Shown one piece after another: positions 8,902 through 16,529 of a stretch of DNA of 64,000 nt; positions within the stretch are counted from its first letter, which is position 1, and each line of letters starts with the position of its first letter. The position numbers and the translations under genes were made by a program. The notes under the pieces are model-generated. The model had not been told where the DNA came from, ran no database searches, and was given only the letters and a program-made list of their open reading frames with translations. Source of the stretch: Leifsonia xyli (lineage in GTDB: Bacteria; Actinomycetota; Actinomycetes; Actinomycetales; Microbacteriaceae); contig CP014761.1 in the NCBI GenBank assembly GCA_001647635.1, positions 620,001 to 684,000 of the forward strand. Reading direction: 5' to 3'.

Positions 8902-8918
8902 CTCCCGCCCCGCAACGC

Positions 8919-8951
8919 CGAAGGCCCCCGTCCAGCGGACGGGGGCCTTCG
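8919..8951. terminator. Bidirectional hairpin, original terminator of rpmE2 and the DUF4190 gene
   Basis: A perfect 15-bp stem (CGAAGGCCCCCGTCC and its complement) closes on a 3-base loop. It lies between the DUF4190 gene and the left remnant of rpmE2. It probably once terminated rpmE2 transcription from the other strand. Confidence 0.8.
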
Positions 8952-8974
8952 TGCAGCGGCAGGAGCCGCGCGGC

Positions 8975-8999
8975 TTACTTGCCGAAGTTCTTGTAGCGC
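8975..8999 (-). pseudogene. rpmE2: Displaced 3' remnant of rpmE2 (left attachment site)
   Basis: Read on the minus strand, this piece encodes RYKNFGK followed by TAA, the usual end of type-B L31. It is separated from the rest of rpmE2 by the island. It includes the 18-bp core at 8982-8999 that is repeated at the other end. Joining 8975-8999 to the sequence right of 17727 recreates an uninterrupted rpmE2 and thus the presumed empty site. Confidence 0.85.
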
Positions 9000-9021
9000 A
9001 CCTAACTGATACGCTCGACTC

Positions 9022-10496
9022 ATGACCGAGACGCCTGCCACTTCGCGCCCCCGCGCAGTGCTCTATGTCCGCCTCAGCAAAGAGTCTGCCCTGTCGACCT
9101 CGGTCGCCGGGCAGCACGACGACCTAACCGCTATCGCCGCCCGGGAAGGATGGGAGGTCGTCAAGGTCTACGAAGACAACGGCCTCTCCGGCGGCAAGGA
9201 GCGCGCCAAGGCACAAGCGGCCTTCGACATGGTAGCTCGCGGCGACGCCGACGTCCTCGCCGTCTACGCCTATGACCGATGGAGTCGGCAAGGCATCGAA
9301 AAGGCCGCGGATGTCATCCGCCTCATCCGCGAGCGCGAGGAGTCCGGCCGCCCCGCTCTCTTCGTCGCCGAGCGTGAGGGCATCCGCTCCGACCGCGATA
9401 ACTGGGAGATGCAACTCGCCTTCGCCGCCGACGTCGCCAAGAAGGAGCGCGACCGCACCCGCGCCCGGCAGATCGCCGCCCGTGACCGTATGCGGCGGGA
9501 GGGGCGCAATCCCGGCTACGGCACGCCGCCCCTCGGCTACAAGACCGGTCCGCACCCGACCCTTCCGGCCGGACGAGGTCTCATCGTTATCGAAGAGGAG
9601 GCCGAGGTCATTCGCGAGGTAGCAGAGCGCCTCGTCGACGGCGAGAGCACTGTCAAGATCGCTACCGACCTGACCGAACGCGGCTTCGCCCGCGCGCGCT
9701 CCCCCTACCGCCGAGCCGTCCTCGCGGGCACCAACCCGACGGGTCTCGACACGGGCGTATGGTCCTCGCCGCGCATCCGCGACACCTGGACCTCGGACCA
9801 CTTGCTAGGGCGCGTGAGCTTCGGAGGTCGCCCAGTAACCGACGCGACAACGGGTCTCCCGCTCACTCCCTTCGAGCCGATCCTCGACCTGGACACGGTC
9901 CTGCGCATCCGGGAGCGCTTTTCCGAGAAGCGCGGTCAGAACGCCAAGCGACGCGCGGCCCGCCTTCTCTCCGGCGTCGCCTACTGCGGCCTCTGCGGTA
10001 CCAAGATGTATGCGAAGGTCTCGCGCGAGGTCCCGTACTATCAGTGCTCCGCGGTGGCGCACGGTATCAAGTGCACACAACCGCGCATCGACGCGAAGCT
10101 GGTCGAGGACATGGTCACGGGCCTCTACCTCAAAGCACGCGGCCACGCCCCGAGGTCAAGGTCATCGAGCACCTCAGCGACCCGGCCACAGCCGCTCTCC
10201 TCGCGGCTGTCTCCGAGCAGATCACAGCGGAGACCGCCCGCTGGGCCGCGCTCGACGGCGACGAGGCCGACGCCGTACTCGCCTCGATCGGCGACCTCAA
10301 GAAGCGTCGCGCGGAGCTACAGGCGGTAAAGCCGACTCGATCCGTCGAGGTCGTCCAAACCGGCCGCACGTTCGCCGAGACGTGGGCCGACGCCGATACG
10401 GAACGCAAGCGCACGATGCTTCTCGATGCACTAGACCACGTCAGCGTCTATCCACGCTCCCACGAGGAGCGAGTTGTCTTCCACTGGAATAGCTAG
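9022..10496 (+). CDS. Large serine recombinase (integrase), one-base frame break near 10148-10151
   Basis: The enzyme presumably integrates and excises the island at rpmE2. The resolvase domain begins YVRLSKES with catalytic Ser19 and contains YAYDRWSRQG. A recombinase domain follows (GYGTPPLGYK onward), then a zinc ribbon with Cys322, Cys325, Cys342 and Cys351. After LYLKARGHA the frame degenerates. The expected leucine-rich, coiled-coil C-terminus (EVKVIEHLSDPATAALLAAV to VVFHWNS) continues in the -1 frame. Adding one C to the CCCC run at 10148-10151 gives a normal 491-residue protein. Without it, translation ends at 10329 with an aberrant tail. Similar breaks elsewhere in the window suggest a sequence error. 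A TGATAC box 9 bases before the ATG suggests a leaderless promoter close to attL. Confidence 0.88.
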
Positions 10497-10520
10497 CCAC
10501 CAAAAAGAGAGGAAACACCC

Positions 10521-10688
10521 ATGCCCAACTACGACGAGACCCCCGAACTCGACCTCCTCGCGATCGCGCTTGACCCGCGCATCTCTGCGCCGGAGCGGCC
10601 GGGCCAGTTCATCCCGAACGGCCTGACCTTCGCCGACGGATCGACGATGTCGCGCTCGGCAGCCGAAGTGCTCGGCTACCTCCGCTGA
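10521..10688 (+). CDS. 55-aa acidic protein of unknown function next to the recombinase
   Basis: The ORF begins MPNYDETPELDLLAIALDP and ends AAEVLGYLR. A good ribosome-binding site (AGAGAGGA) lies about 8 bases before the ATG, and tandem hairpins follow directly, so it is very likely expressed. It is acidic, with no cysteines or membrane segment. I do not recognise a family. Its place between the recombinase and the operator region makes a recombination directionality factor or a regulator conceivable, but this is only positional inference. Confidence 0.6.
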   Translation: MPNYDETPELDLLAIALDPRISAPERPGQFIPNGLTFADGSTMSRSAAEVLGYLR

Positions 10689-10690
10689 GA

Positions 10691-10762
10691 GGGGACGAGA
10701 GCGCGCCTATCGCCCTCGTCCCCGTCTCAACCCTAAAGGCCCCCTCCTCGCCGAGGGGGCCT
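10691..10762 (+). terminator. Tandem hairpins ending the recombinase transcript
   Basis: The first stem is GGGGACGAG (10691-10699) with CTCGTCCCC (10715-10723). The second, stronger stem is AGGCCCCCTC and its complement across 10737-10762 with a 6-base loop, followed by TCTTCG. Together they separate the recombinase/55-aa unit from the sigma-factor promoter region. Confidence 0.7.
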
Positions 10763-11013
10763 CTTCGCGTTCGCGGGCAGTAGCGGCGCATTTGAGTGCC
10801 TCTACATGGGAGGCCTCCGAGCGCGGGAAGCGCCGGATCGGCCTCTAAGCCTGACGATCTGACGAAACAAACGTCAGTCAGGTATCCACTCAATGAGCGA
10901 ATTTCTCTCTATATATATGGGCGGATGCCAACTGACGAAAGTTCCGTCATTCCGTCAGGGAAGCGCCGCCCGCCGGGCGCAGCGCTCCGACCTCCGAGCC
11001 TAGGAACTCTCCG
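10763..11013 (+). promoter_or_regulatory. Operator/promoter region ahead of the sigma-like gene
   Basis: Two inverted repeats have the same geometry: CTGACG-N7-CGTCAG at 10859-10877 and CTGACG-N7-CGTCAT at 10932-10950. A third half-site, CCGTCAGG, lies at 10952-10959. Between them is an AT-rich block (ATATATATGG, 10911-10920) that contains a -10-like TATATA. There is no clear -35. The arrangement suggests a promoter flanked by two repressor sites, or iterons of an origin. About 95 bases of untranslated leader then run to the ATG at 11014. Confidence 0.6.
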
Positions 11014-12077
11014 ATGCCCCGCCTTGACCCCCGAACTCTCTTCACCGGCTACGCTGCCGCCGAGTCGATCACGACACCCGCGGAGGAGCGCCGCGTCATC
11101 GACGCCGCCCAGTCCGGCGACGCCGACGCCTTTGACCGGCTCCTCCGTGCCTACTCGCCTCTCCTCAAGCGCTCCTACTCCGGCGCGATGCTCCGCGCCT
11201 CGGGACGCGCCTACGGCGAGAGAGCCGACGACCTGCAAGCCGACCTCCTCTTCCTCTTCACCGAGGCCGTGCACGACTGCAAGATCGACCGCCTCGCGGG
11301 CATTCTCCCCGCTACCTCGCCCGGGCAACGCACGTGAACACCCACGCCCTCCTTGCCGTCCCTCCGAAGACTCAAGAGCGCGTGCAAGCGCTGCTCAAGG
11401 CCGCCGGAGGCGACGCCGACCGCGCCCGCGAACTGGCAAAGCTGGACAAGGAAGTCTCGCCCGAGACCTTCGACGCCGCGCTCAAGGCGCTCCGCCCCGT
11501 TGAGTCCCTCTTCGCCGAGGACGCCGACGGCAACCTCATTCACGACTACGCCGTCGACGCCGACGGCGACACGCCCGTCTCAGCGATCGAGGACCGCCTC
11601 CTCGCCGAGTACGCCCTCGCGGCGCTCACTTCCGAGGAGAAGATGGTCGTCCGTCTCATGTACGGCTTCGGCGGCTTCAACCCCGCCGTCCCGGAAGAGG
11701 TCGCAGCAACGCTCGGCATCGACAAGCGCACCGTCGACAAGACCCACGCCGCAGCGCTGACGAAGATGCGCCGCGCGCTCGGCGCGTTCAATCCCACGGT
11801 CGACGACGCTCCCGACGCGGACTCTGAGGACCCGCTCGCCCCGCGCACCGATCTTGAGGCGGAACTCGTCAAGCTCGCGGCGAGCTTCGACGTAGACCCC
11901 GGGCCGGCCGTTTACACGCTCCGCGATCTACAACGGCGGTCGGCGAAGTCGTGCACCTCCTGCGGCCGTCGCCTCGACCTCTCCGCGTTCGGTACCGCCT
12001 CTTCCCGGCCGCTCGCCGTGGACTCGCAATGCCTTGAATGTCGCTCTCAGGCCGCCCGCGATCGCCGTGCCGCGTAA
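11014..12077 (+). CDS. Sigma-70-like factor with C-terminal zinc ribbon, one-base frame break near 11307-11310
   Basis: As written, the locus is two ORFs: 11014-11337 (107 aa) and a GTG-started 11334-12077 (247 aa). Read through a -1 shift at the CCCC run 11307-11310, they join as LAGILP-RYLARATHVNTH, giving 354 residues. The first part resembles sigma region 2 (SGDADAFDRLLRAYSPLLKR and DDLQADLLFLF). The second has a region-4-like helix-turn-helix (LTSEEKMVVRLMYG, then VPEEVAATLGIDKRTVDKTHAAAL). The C-terminus has four cysteines as CTSC and CLEC, a probable zinc ribbon. A real split gene with overlapping stop and start is possible but less likely. It probably directs host RNA polymerase to element promoters (inference). 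Confidence 0.75.
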
Positions 12078-12225
12078 CGCGGGGCTGAGTGCCTCTTCAT
12101 CTGTAGGAGTGATCCCTTCCTAGGCGCTCTCCTACAAGCCTGTCCGGACCGCTCTTCCCGGACGCTAGGGCCGTTCACGCACGGAGTCGCGTGGGCGGCC
12201 CTTCTTCGTTCCCCGAGGAGGCACC
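12078..12225 (+). terminator. Three stacked hairpins between the sigma gene and the capsid operon
   Basis: The stems are GTAGGAG/CTCCTAC (12103-12109 with 12129-12135), GTCCGG/CCGGAC (12142-12147 with 12158-12163), and AGGGCCGTTCACGC with GCGTGGGCGGCCCT (12167-12202, two G-T wobbles), followed by TCTTCG. The last is terminator-like. The group sits directly before the ribosome-binding site of the next gene. Confidence 0.55.
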
Positions 12226-12618
12226 GTGCCCGCACTTCCCCCGCCGCTCTCGGCGCTCACGTCGCGTCTCGGCATCGCCGCCGACGGCCTCGACGGCCTC
12301 GACACCGCCCGAGCCTCCGCAGCGCTCGACGACGCTACGGCGCTCGCGCTTGCCGAGGTCACGCCCGCCGCAGGCGACGCATGGCTCACCAAGTGCCCGC
12401 CGGTCGTCACCCTCGTCATCCTCAAGGCCGCCCGCCGCGAGTTCGAGAACCCCCGCGGCTTCGTGACCGAGACGCAGGGCGAACGATCCGCGACCCTCGC
12501 GGTCTCCTCCGGCGTCTACCTGACCGCCCGAGAGATAGCCACGATCCGCCGCGCCGCGACAGGCTACCCCGGCGGCTTCGTCGGCAGCGTCCGCACACCG
12601 TCCAGCTACTCCGAGTAG
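12226..12618 (+). CDS. Putative phage head-tail adaptor-like protein
   Basis: This is a 130-residue, mostly helical protein. The pattern LAEVTPAAGDAWLTKCPPVVTLVILKAARREFENPRGF is like the small gp6/gp15-type connector proteins that ring the portal in tailed phages. The ending SSYSE is also common in that group. GTG start with GAGGAGG 5-6 bases upstream. It lies immediately before the capsid gene, whereas connectors usually come after it. The identification rests on weak sequence resemblance plus context. A small capsid accessory protein is the main alternative. Confidence 0.5.
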   Translation: MPALPPPLSALTSRLGIAADGLDGLDTARASAALDDATALALAEVTPAAGDAWLTKCPPVVTLVILKAARREFENPRGFVTETQGERSATLAVSSGVYLTAREIATIRRAATGYPGGFVGSVRTPSSYSE

Positions 12619-12837
12619 CTCCTCGAATCTTCCGCCCCGCCCCTACCCTGCAAACCCCTTCTCTCGGCAGGCGAGGACGGCGCGGGGCGGCTCTCCGACA
12701 CGCAGGCGTGTCACCCCTTCCGCGTGCAGGCACGCGACCCGCCCCCCTTCACGAGGCTCGCCCCGGTAGTGCCGCGAGCGTCTCCGCCTCTCCTTCGTCC
12801 GGCGCATCGCGCCCCACCGTCTCAAGGAGACCCCCTC
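12619..12837 (+). other. Non-coding leader before the capsid gene
   Basis: These 219 bases hold no convincing gene. They contain CCGCCCCGC (12632-12640) with its exact complement at 12682-12690, and a short ACACGC-AG-GCGTGT hairpin at about 12698-12711. The capsid ribosome-binding site AAGGAGA lies at about 12824-12830. A promoter, a structured leader or a DNA recognition site for packaging are all possible. Confidence 0.4.
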
Positions 12838-13752
12838 ATGGCTACTAGCCCCAACACCCTCGTCACCCCGACTCAGGTCGCCGCCGTCGCCGCGGAGCTT
12901 GCCGCCCAGTCCCTCACCGTCGCAGGCACCCTCTCGCGCTCCTACGAGTCCGAGTTCGGAGGCCGGATCGGCTCGTCGGTGCAGGTCCGCATCCCCGCGG
13001 CCTTCCAGTCCCGGTACCGCGCGATCAACTCGACCGACGACCTCGCGACCGACAACGTCGACGAGCAGTTCGTCGAGGTGAAGCTCACCGACCACGCCTA
13101 CAGCCGCGCGGCGCTCACCTCGGCTGAGATGTCGCTCGACATCCAGAACTTCTCGGCGCAGGTCGTGAAGCCGCAGGTCGGCAGCATCACCCGCCGGATC
13201 GAGAATCTCGCGATCGCGACCCTCAAGGCCGCCCCGGCCGACACCACGATCACCTACTCGGCGACCGACCCGGCCGCGACCTTCTCCGCCGCCCGCCGCG
13301 TGCTCCGCTCTCGCGGCATCGACGCTAGCGTCCCCCTCTACGCCGCGGTCTCCGCCGACGTCTACGAGGACGTCCAGAACGCGAACGCCTTCGACACCAA
13401 CCAGAGCGGCGCAACCGTCGACCTCGGCAACGCCTCCGGGATCATCCGCGGCTTCCGCGTGTTCGAGGTTCCGAGCCTGTCCGATGGCGAGATTGTGTTC
13501 TATGTCGCCGCCGCCGCTCACCTCGCCGTGCGCGCCCCTGAGGCCCCGCTCGGCGTCGAGTCGGCCTCCTCGACGACATCGGAGAACGGCTTCGCGATCC
13601 GCAATGTCATGAGCTTCGACAGCGTCAAGGCGCAGTCGGTCTCGCTCGTCGATACCTTCGTCGGCGTGCAGGCCCTTGACCTCCCGGTCGACAGCGCCGG
13701 GACCGTCGACCTCGTCCCGTTCGGCGGCGTCGTCCACGTCCTCGCGGCGTAA
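12838..13752 (+). CDS. P22-coat-like major capsid protein (HK97 fold)
   Basis: The 304-residue protein looks like the P22 coat protein family. It has a helical N-terminus (TPTQVAAVAAELAAQSLTVA), then FGGRIGSSVQVRIPA, VKLTDHAYSRAALTSAEMSL and QVVKPQVGSITRRIE, and a central domain with SADVYEDVQNANAFD and GIIRGFRVFEVP. These segments recur in actinobacterial phage capsids. ATG start with AAGGAGA 7 bases upstream. Length is short compared with P22 itself (about 430 residues) but normal for compact family members. No scaffold, protease, portal or terminase gene flanks it, which is unusual. Confidence 0.82.
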   Translation: MATSPNTLVTPTQVAAVAAELAAQSLTVAGTLSRSYESEFGGRIGSSVQVRIPAAFQSRYRAINSTDDLATDNVDEQFVEVKLTDHAYSRAALTSAEMSLDIQNFSAQVVKPQVGSITRRIENLAIATLKAAPADTTITYSATDPAATFSAARRVLRSRGIDASVPLYAAVSADVYEDVQNANAFDTNQSGATVDLGNASGIIRGFRVFEVPSLSDGEIVFYVAAAAHLAVRAPEAPLGVESASSTTSENGFAIRNVMSFDSVKAQSVSLVDTFVGVQALDLPVDSAGTVDLVPFGGVVHVLAA

Positions 13753-13824
13753 CCCTCTTCCGGCGGCGGGCCGCGCCCTACTCCCGCGACTCGCCGCCGG
13801 GACCCTCACCCTCTAGGAGACCCG

Positions 13825-14108
13825 ATGCTCACTTCGACCGACCGCGACCTCTCCGCCGGGCAGCGCCGCTCCTTGCGTCTTCTTGAGATTCTCAGCGACC
13901 CCGACGTCGCCCTCCCCGCCCGCGTCGAGGACCTCGACCTGGACACGGGCCATTGGCTCGACCGGATCGCAGCTGACCTCGGCGTCCCGCGCCGGTCGCG
14001 CTCACGCGGCTCCGCGTCCATCACTTCGAGACCATCGCCGCACGGCGCGCAGCACTCGAAACCGCACACTTCGCCCGCACCGCCGCCAAGGCTGCCGGGC
14101 GCATCTGA
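13825..14108 (+). CDS. 94-aa helical protein after the capsid gene, one-base frame break near 13986-13988
   Basis: Ribosome-binding site TAGGAGA precedes the ATG. The N-terminal half (MLTSTDRDLSAGQRRSLRLLEILSD...) is sound to DLGVP. Then the likely frame continues at -1 as APVALTRLRVHHFETIAARRAAL and ends KAAGRI, TGA 14106-14108. One extra C in the run at 13986-13988 restores a 94-residue, strongly helical protein. Without the correction the frame runs on to 14307 as a basic, low-complexity tail. I do not recognise it. Its position suggests a capsid accessory, scaffold or connector role (inference). Confidence 0.6.
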
Positions 14109-14303
14109 CTGGCACCGCGCTTCTCCGGTAGGCAAGCGCAGTGCGGCTCGGCACCTGACTACTCCCAGGGGGCCGAGAGCACGGGGGGTTAGGGACCCCG
14201 CGCGTGCAAAGCCGTGGGCCGCTCGCCTCGTCCTCCTAGGCGCACCTCGTGGATGCAGTGCGTACGACCAAGCGCGAGCGCCCACGGCACCTCAACCTTC
14301 GGC
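14109..14303. other. Stretch with no recognised gene
   Basis: About 195 bases follow the capsid unit. They include G-rich runs and GGGG/CCCC pairing around 14180-14200. No frame with a ribosome-binding site and plausible composition was found on either strand. Confidence 0.4.
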
Positions 14304-14519
14304 CTAAGGCAACGAGGACGTGTCGACCAAGTCATACTCAATCAGCCCGGCGCGACCCACCTCCGAGCGCGCGAAGGTCTCCATCCACTCGGCGCGCTCG
14401 CCCGTGCGAACCACTCGAATGCGGGTCGGCGACTCATCCTCGGTCGGCGGGAGCGCGACCAACTCGACGCCTGACTCGACGCCGCCCACGAGGACAGCGA
14501 AGAGCTTCTCGTCGCTCAC
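14304..14519 (-). CDS. Hypothetical 71-aa protein
   Basis: The frame, MSDEKLFAVLVGGVESGVEL from a GTG at 14519, continues through acidic, coding-like sequence to LIEYDLVDTSSLP. It has no cysteines or membrane segment. The frame stays open upstream to a TTG at 14621. I prefer the GTG because GGACGGA lies just before it. The opposite-strand frames here look like shadows. Function unknown; existence is moderately supported by residue composition only. Confidence 0.4.
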   Translation of the reverse strand: MSDEKLFAVLVGGVESGVELVALPPTEDESPTRIRVVRTGERAEWMETFARSEVGRAGLIEYDLVDTSSLP

Positions 14520-14683
14520 TTCCGTCCACCACCCATACGACGACGGTATGACTACTGGCTTCCGTGCGCGAGACAGCGTTGCAACTCCCCTCCCCGGGGT
14601 GCCTGAGTACCGGTAAGGCAAAGCGTCTCCCAGTGCGCGCAGGTTCCAGGGTTTCGGCGCTCAATCGCCCCAATCACCAGATC

Positions 14684-14717
14684 GCCCCTCCGGCCTAAGC
14701 CGCGAGGGGCCTTTTTT
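14684..14717 (+). terminator. Rho-independent terminator
   Basis: GCCCCTC (14684-14690), with inner CGGC/GCCG pairing, pairs with GAGGGGC (about 14705-14711) and is followed by CTTTTTT. This is a canonical plus-strand terminator. It probably ends the long capsid transcript and isolates the downstream accessory genes. Confidence 0.75.
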
Positions 14718-14743
14718 GCGTTCAGCCCCACTACTGTTCTGCT

Positions 14744-15208
14744 ATGCCAAGTCGGGACGCGGTCCGGTCGTTCGAGCGGCGCATGTCGCTACATAGGTAC
14801 TTTCTCAACGCTGATTATCTGCGCGACGTTTTCATGCGTCGCTTGGCGGCGCAACAAGGAGTCCCCGCAACTGATGCCGATGACCTAGACAATCAAAGCG
14901 CGATGCTCTTGTGGTACGCCGCCCTCTATGTCGTCATCGAAGGCTGGAAAGAGCTAGACCTCTCTGACTCGGAGGTCGACGGCTTCCTCTCCGACGACCG
15001 CACCGACAAGCTGCGAGTTTTTCGCAATAAGGTCTTCCACTACCAAAAGGAGTACTCGCCGAACGGGCTGGTTGCGTTTCTAGAGGCAGACGGCCCAGAC
15101 GGCAGTTCGAGTGCCGAGTGGGTGCGAGGGACCCACTTCGCTCTCGGCCGCGCAATCGTTCGGTCGATCGAAGAAACGAATCCGACCTACCCTGAACCGC
15201 GCGCCTAG
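14744..15208 (+). CDS. HEPN-like hypothetical protein
   Basis: This is a 154-residue, helix-rich protein with no membrane segment. The segment LRVFRNKVFHYQKEY contains R-N-K-V-F-H, the R-x4-H signature of HEPN-fold ribonucleases, placed late in a helix as in that superfamily. HEPN proteins often act in toxin-antitoxin, abortive-infection or other defence systems. That this one does is inference. The gene uses more T/A-ending and rare codons (AGG, CTA, TTT) than its neighbours, a sign of separate origin. A TACTGT box about 7 bases before the ATG suggests a leaderless start. No obvious antitoxin partner is adjacent. Confidence 0.6.
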   Translation: MPSRDAVRSFERRMSLHRYFLNADYLRDVFMRRLAAQQGVPATDADDLDNQSAMLLWYAALYVVIEGWKELDLSDSEVDGFLSDDRTDKLRVFRNKVFHYQKEYSPNGLVAFLEADGPDGSSSAEWVRGTHFALGRAIVRSIEETNPTYPEPRA

Positions 15209-15243
15209 GAGCGGTTAGGACGCAGAGTTGCGACCCTGAGAGC

Positions 15244-15660
15244 GTGGACACGACACGCGCAGCCATTCTTGCGCTCATCATCGTCGGGGCAACTGCCCCG
15301 CTCCTCGGAGCCTTGCTCGCGGTCGCTAACGCCTCTCGAACTCTCAAGGCTCACGAGCGCGACGTCAAAGTCTCGCAAGCGATCTTGAAGGAATGGAGGG
15401 CAGAGTCAAGCGCGCGCCGCTTCGATTCGGTGGTCGAGGCAGACGCCTTCAACTTGACCTATCACTCACGCTTTCTAGCCCTAGGCTTACCGGTTCCCTC
15501 GCGCGCTGCTGCGGACGATAACGCGACGGGCGACCTCGCGGTCTCGCGGGTGCTCCGCCTGCTCGCAAGAGGACAGGGGTGGAATGTCTCCCTTATCGTG
15601 CTCGGCGTGTTCGCCTCTACGGCTGCGGCGATTTGGTCTCTGTGGCTTCCGACGCCGTGA
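15244..15660 (+). CDS. Hypothetical protein with two membrane segments
   Basis: The 138-residue protein has an N-terminal hydrophobic helix (about 8-28), a cytosolic helical middle (KAHERDVKVSQAILKEWRAES), and a second hydrophobic helix (about 114-134). GTG start at 15244. It follows the HEPN-like gene by 35 bases in the same direction, so the two may be co-transcribed. Its 3' end overlaps the convergent gene by 44 bases. Family not recognised. Confidence 0.6.
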   Translation: MDTTRAAILALIIVGATAPLLGALLAVANASRTLKAHERDVKVSQAILKEWRAESSARRFDSVVEADAFNLTYHSRFLALGLPVPSRAAADDNATGDLAVSRVLRLLARGQGWNVSLIVLGVFASTAAAIWSLWLPTP

Positions 15661-16468
15661 GGCGTTCGTAAACGCGCTCAACGGGCACTGCGGCCACTTC
15701 AGACCATTGCGCGCGAGATGGGTCGGCGACGAGTCGACTTCCGTCTCGCTCAAAGAAGGGCAGTCCAAGGCTGAAACGGTACGTGTCGCGCACGTTCATG
15801 CCGATATCGCGTACCCAGAATTCGAGCCGAAATGCCGCCCGTTCGGGGCTGCCAACTTGGTCATCCGTCGACAGCCCAATTGCGTTCACGACGCGATTCC
15901 AGTAAAGCGTTTTGGCATTGTTCCGGCCCGGTAGGACGTAAAGGGGCGTGCCCTGAGGTAGACCGTCGATCGTGCCACCGTCGAAGTTGGTTATGTCTAT
16001 CCTCGCGGGCACCCTGGATACGTTCCTGAACGTCAACCTAAGCTCAGTCCGAAAGCGGGGCCGTTCGTTCTCCTCGAACGTGGCTCGCCACTCGACAAGG
16101 AACTCGCCCCGCTCGTGGGCAGACCAAAGCGGGCTAATGCCGTCACCCGGTCCCGGCGCGACCCTGACGAATAAGCTCGGCGCGAGAGCGTCGAGCCGCG
16201 CTTCGGCGACTCGGGTCTCCGCTCGACGTTGGGCGGCCCCCTGCTCCTCCGCTTCCGCGCGCGCGGCCAGCGCTTGAGCTTTGGTGTCCTCAAGCGCCAA
16301 CTCTTGCAAGCGAACTTGCTCCTTGACCGCGACCGCCTGCTCACGTGCCGAATGAGCCGCTCGCCTCGCATAGATGCCCGCAGCGCTTGCGGCGACGAGG
16401 GCACCGAACGTGGAGAGGGCAGCTATCCAATTCGGGACAGCATCACCCCAGGTATCTATTCCGCTCAC
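15617..16468 (-). CDS. Membrane-anchored coiled-coil protein with C-terminal beta domain, unknown function
   Basis: From the GTG at 16468 the protein is about 283 residues. It has an N-terminal membrane helix (NWIAALSTFGALVAASAAGI), a long charged coiled coil rich in Ala/Glu/Gln (AREQAVAVKEQVRLQELAL to RRAETRVAEARL), and then a beta-rich domain (PSLFVRVAPGPGDGISPLWS onward). A TTG at 16498 is an alternative start. The membrane helix, coiled coil and beta domain order is shared with the divergent neighbour. Family not recognised. Confidence 0.6.
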   Translation of the reverse strand: MSGIDTWGDAVPNWIAALSTFGALVAASAAGIYARRAAHSAREQAVAVKEQVRLQELALEDTKAQALAARAEAEEQGAAQRRAETRVAEARLDALAPSLFVRVAPGPGDGISPLWSAHERGEFLVEWRATFEENERPRFRTELRLTFRNVSRVPARIDITNFDGGTIDGLPQGTPLYVLPGRNNAKTLYWNRVVNAIGLSTDDQVGSPERAAFRLEFWVRDIGMNVRDTYRFSLGLPFFERDGSRLVADPSRAQWSEVAAVPVERVYERLTASEATETKSPQP

Positions 16469-16529
16469 CCTCCACAGCGTAAAGCCACGGCGGACCAATC
16501 TCCGATGGCTACGCCGCTAGTATTCGGCA

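Noticed and set aside
8982..8999. The 18-bp duplication as chance similarity
   Set aside because: The left copy also carries the correct in-frame rpmE2 stop codon and lies beside a terminator in the right orientation, which chance would not provide.
10140..11315. Programmed -1 ribosomal frameshifting at the CCCCG runs in the recombinase and sigma genes
   Set aside because: There is no typical slippery heptamer with a downstream pseudoknot that I can see, and the same fault appears in housekeeping genes where programmed shifting is not known.
11014..12077. A true two-gene split sigma factor with GTGA overlap
   Set aside because: The -1 frame restores LPRYLARATHVNTHALLAVPP-like continuity across the junction, and the same kind of break recurs in sufB, sufC and opcA. 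A single gene with a base-call error is simpler. The split form cannot be excluded from sequence alone.
12838..13752. Encapsulin rather than phage capsid
   Set aside because: Encapsulins share the HK97 fold but lie next to cargo enzymes and lack the P22-type N-terminal pattern seen here. The island context with a recombinase favours a phage-type coat.
14586..14660. A possible tRNA-like fold near GGTTCCAGGG
   Set aside because: The segment lacks an acceptor stem and anticodon arm with correct spacing. The T-loop-like string is not convincing.
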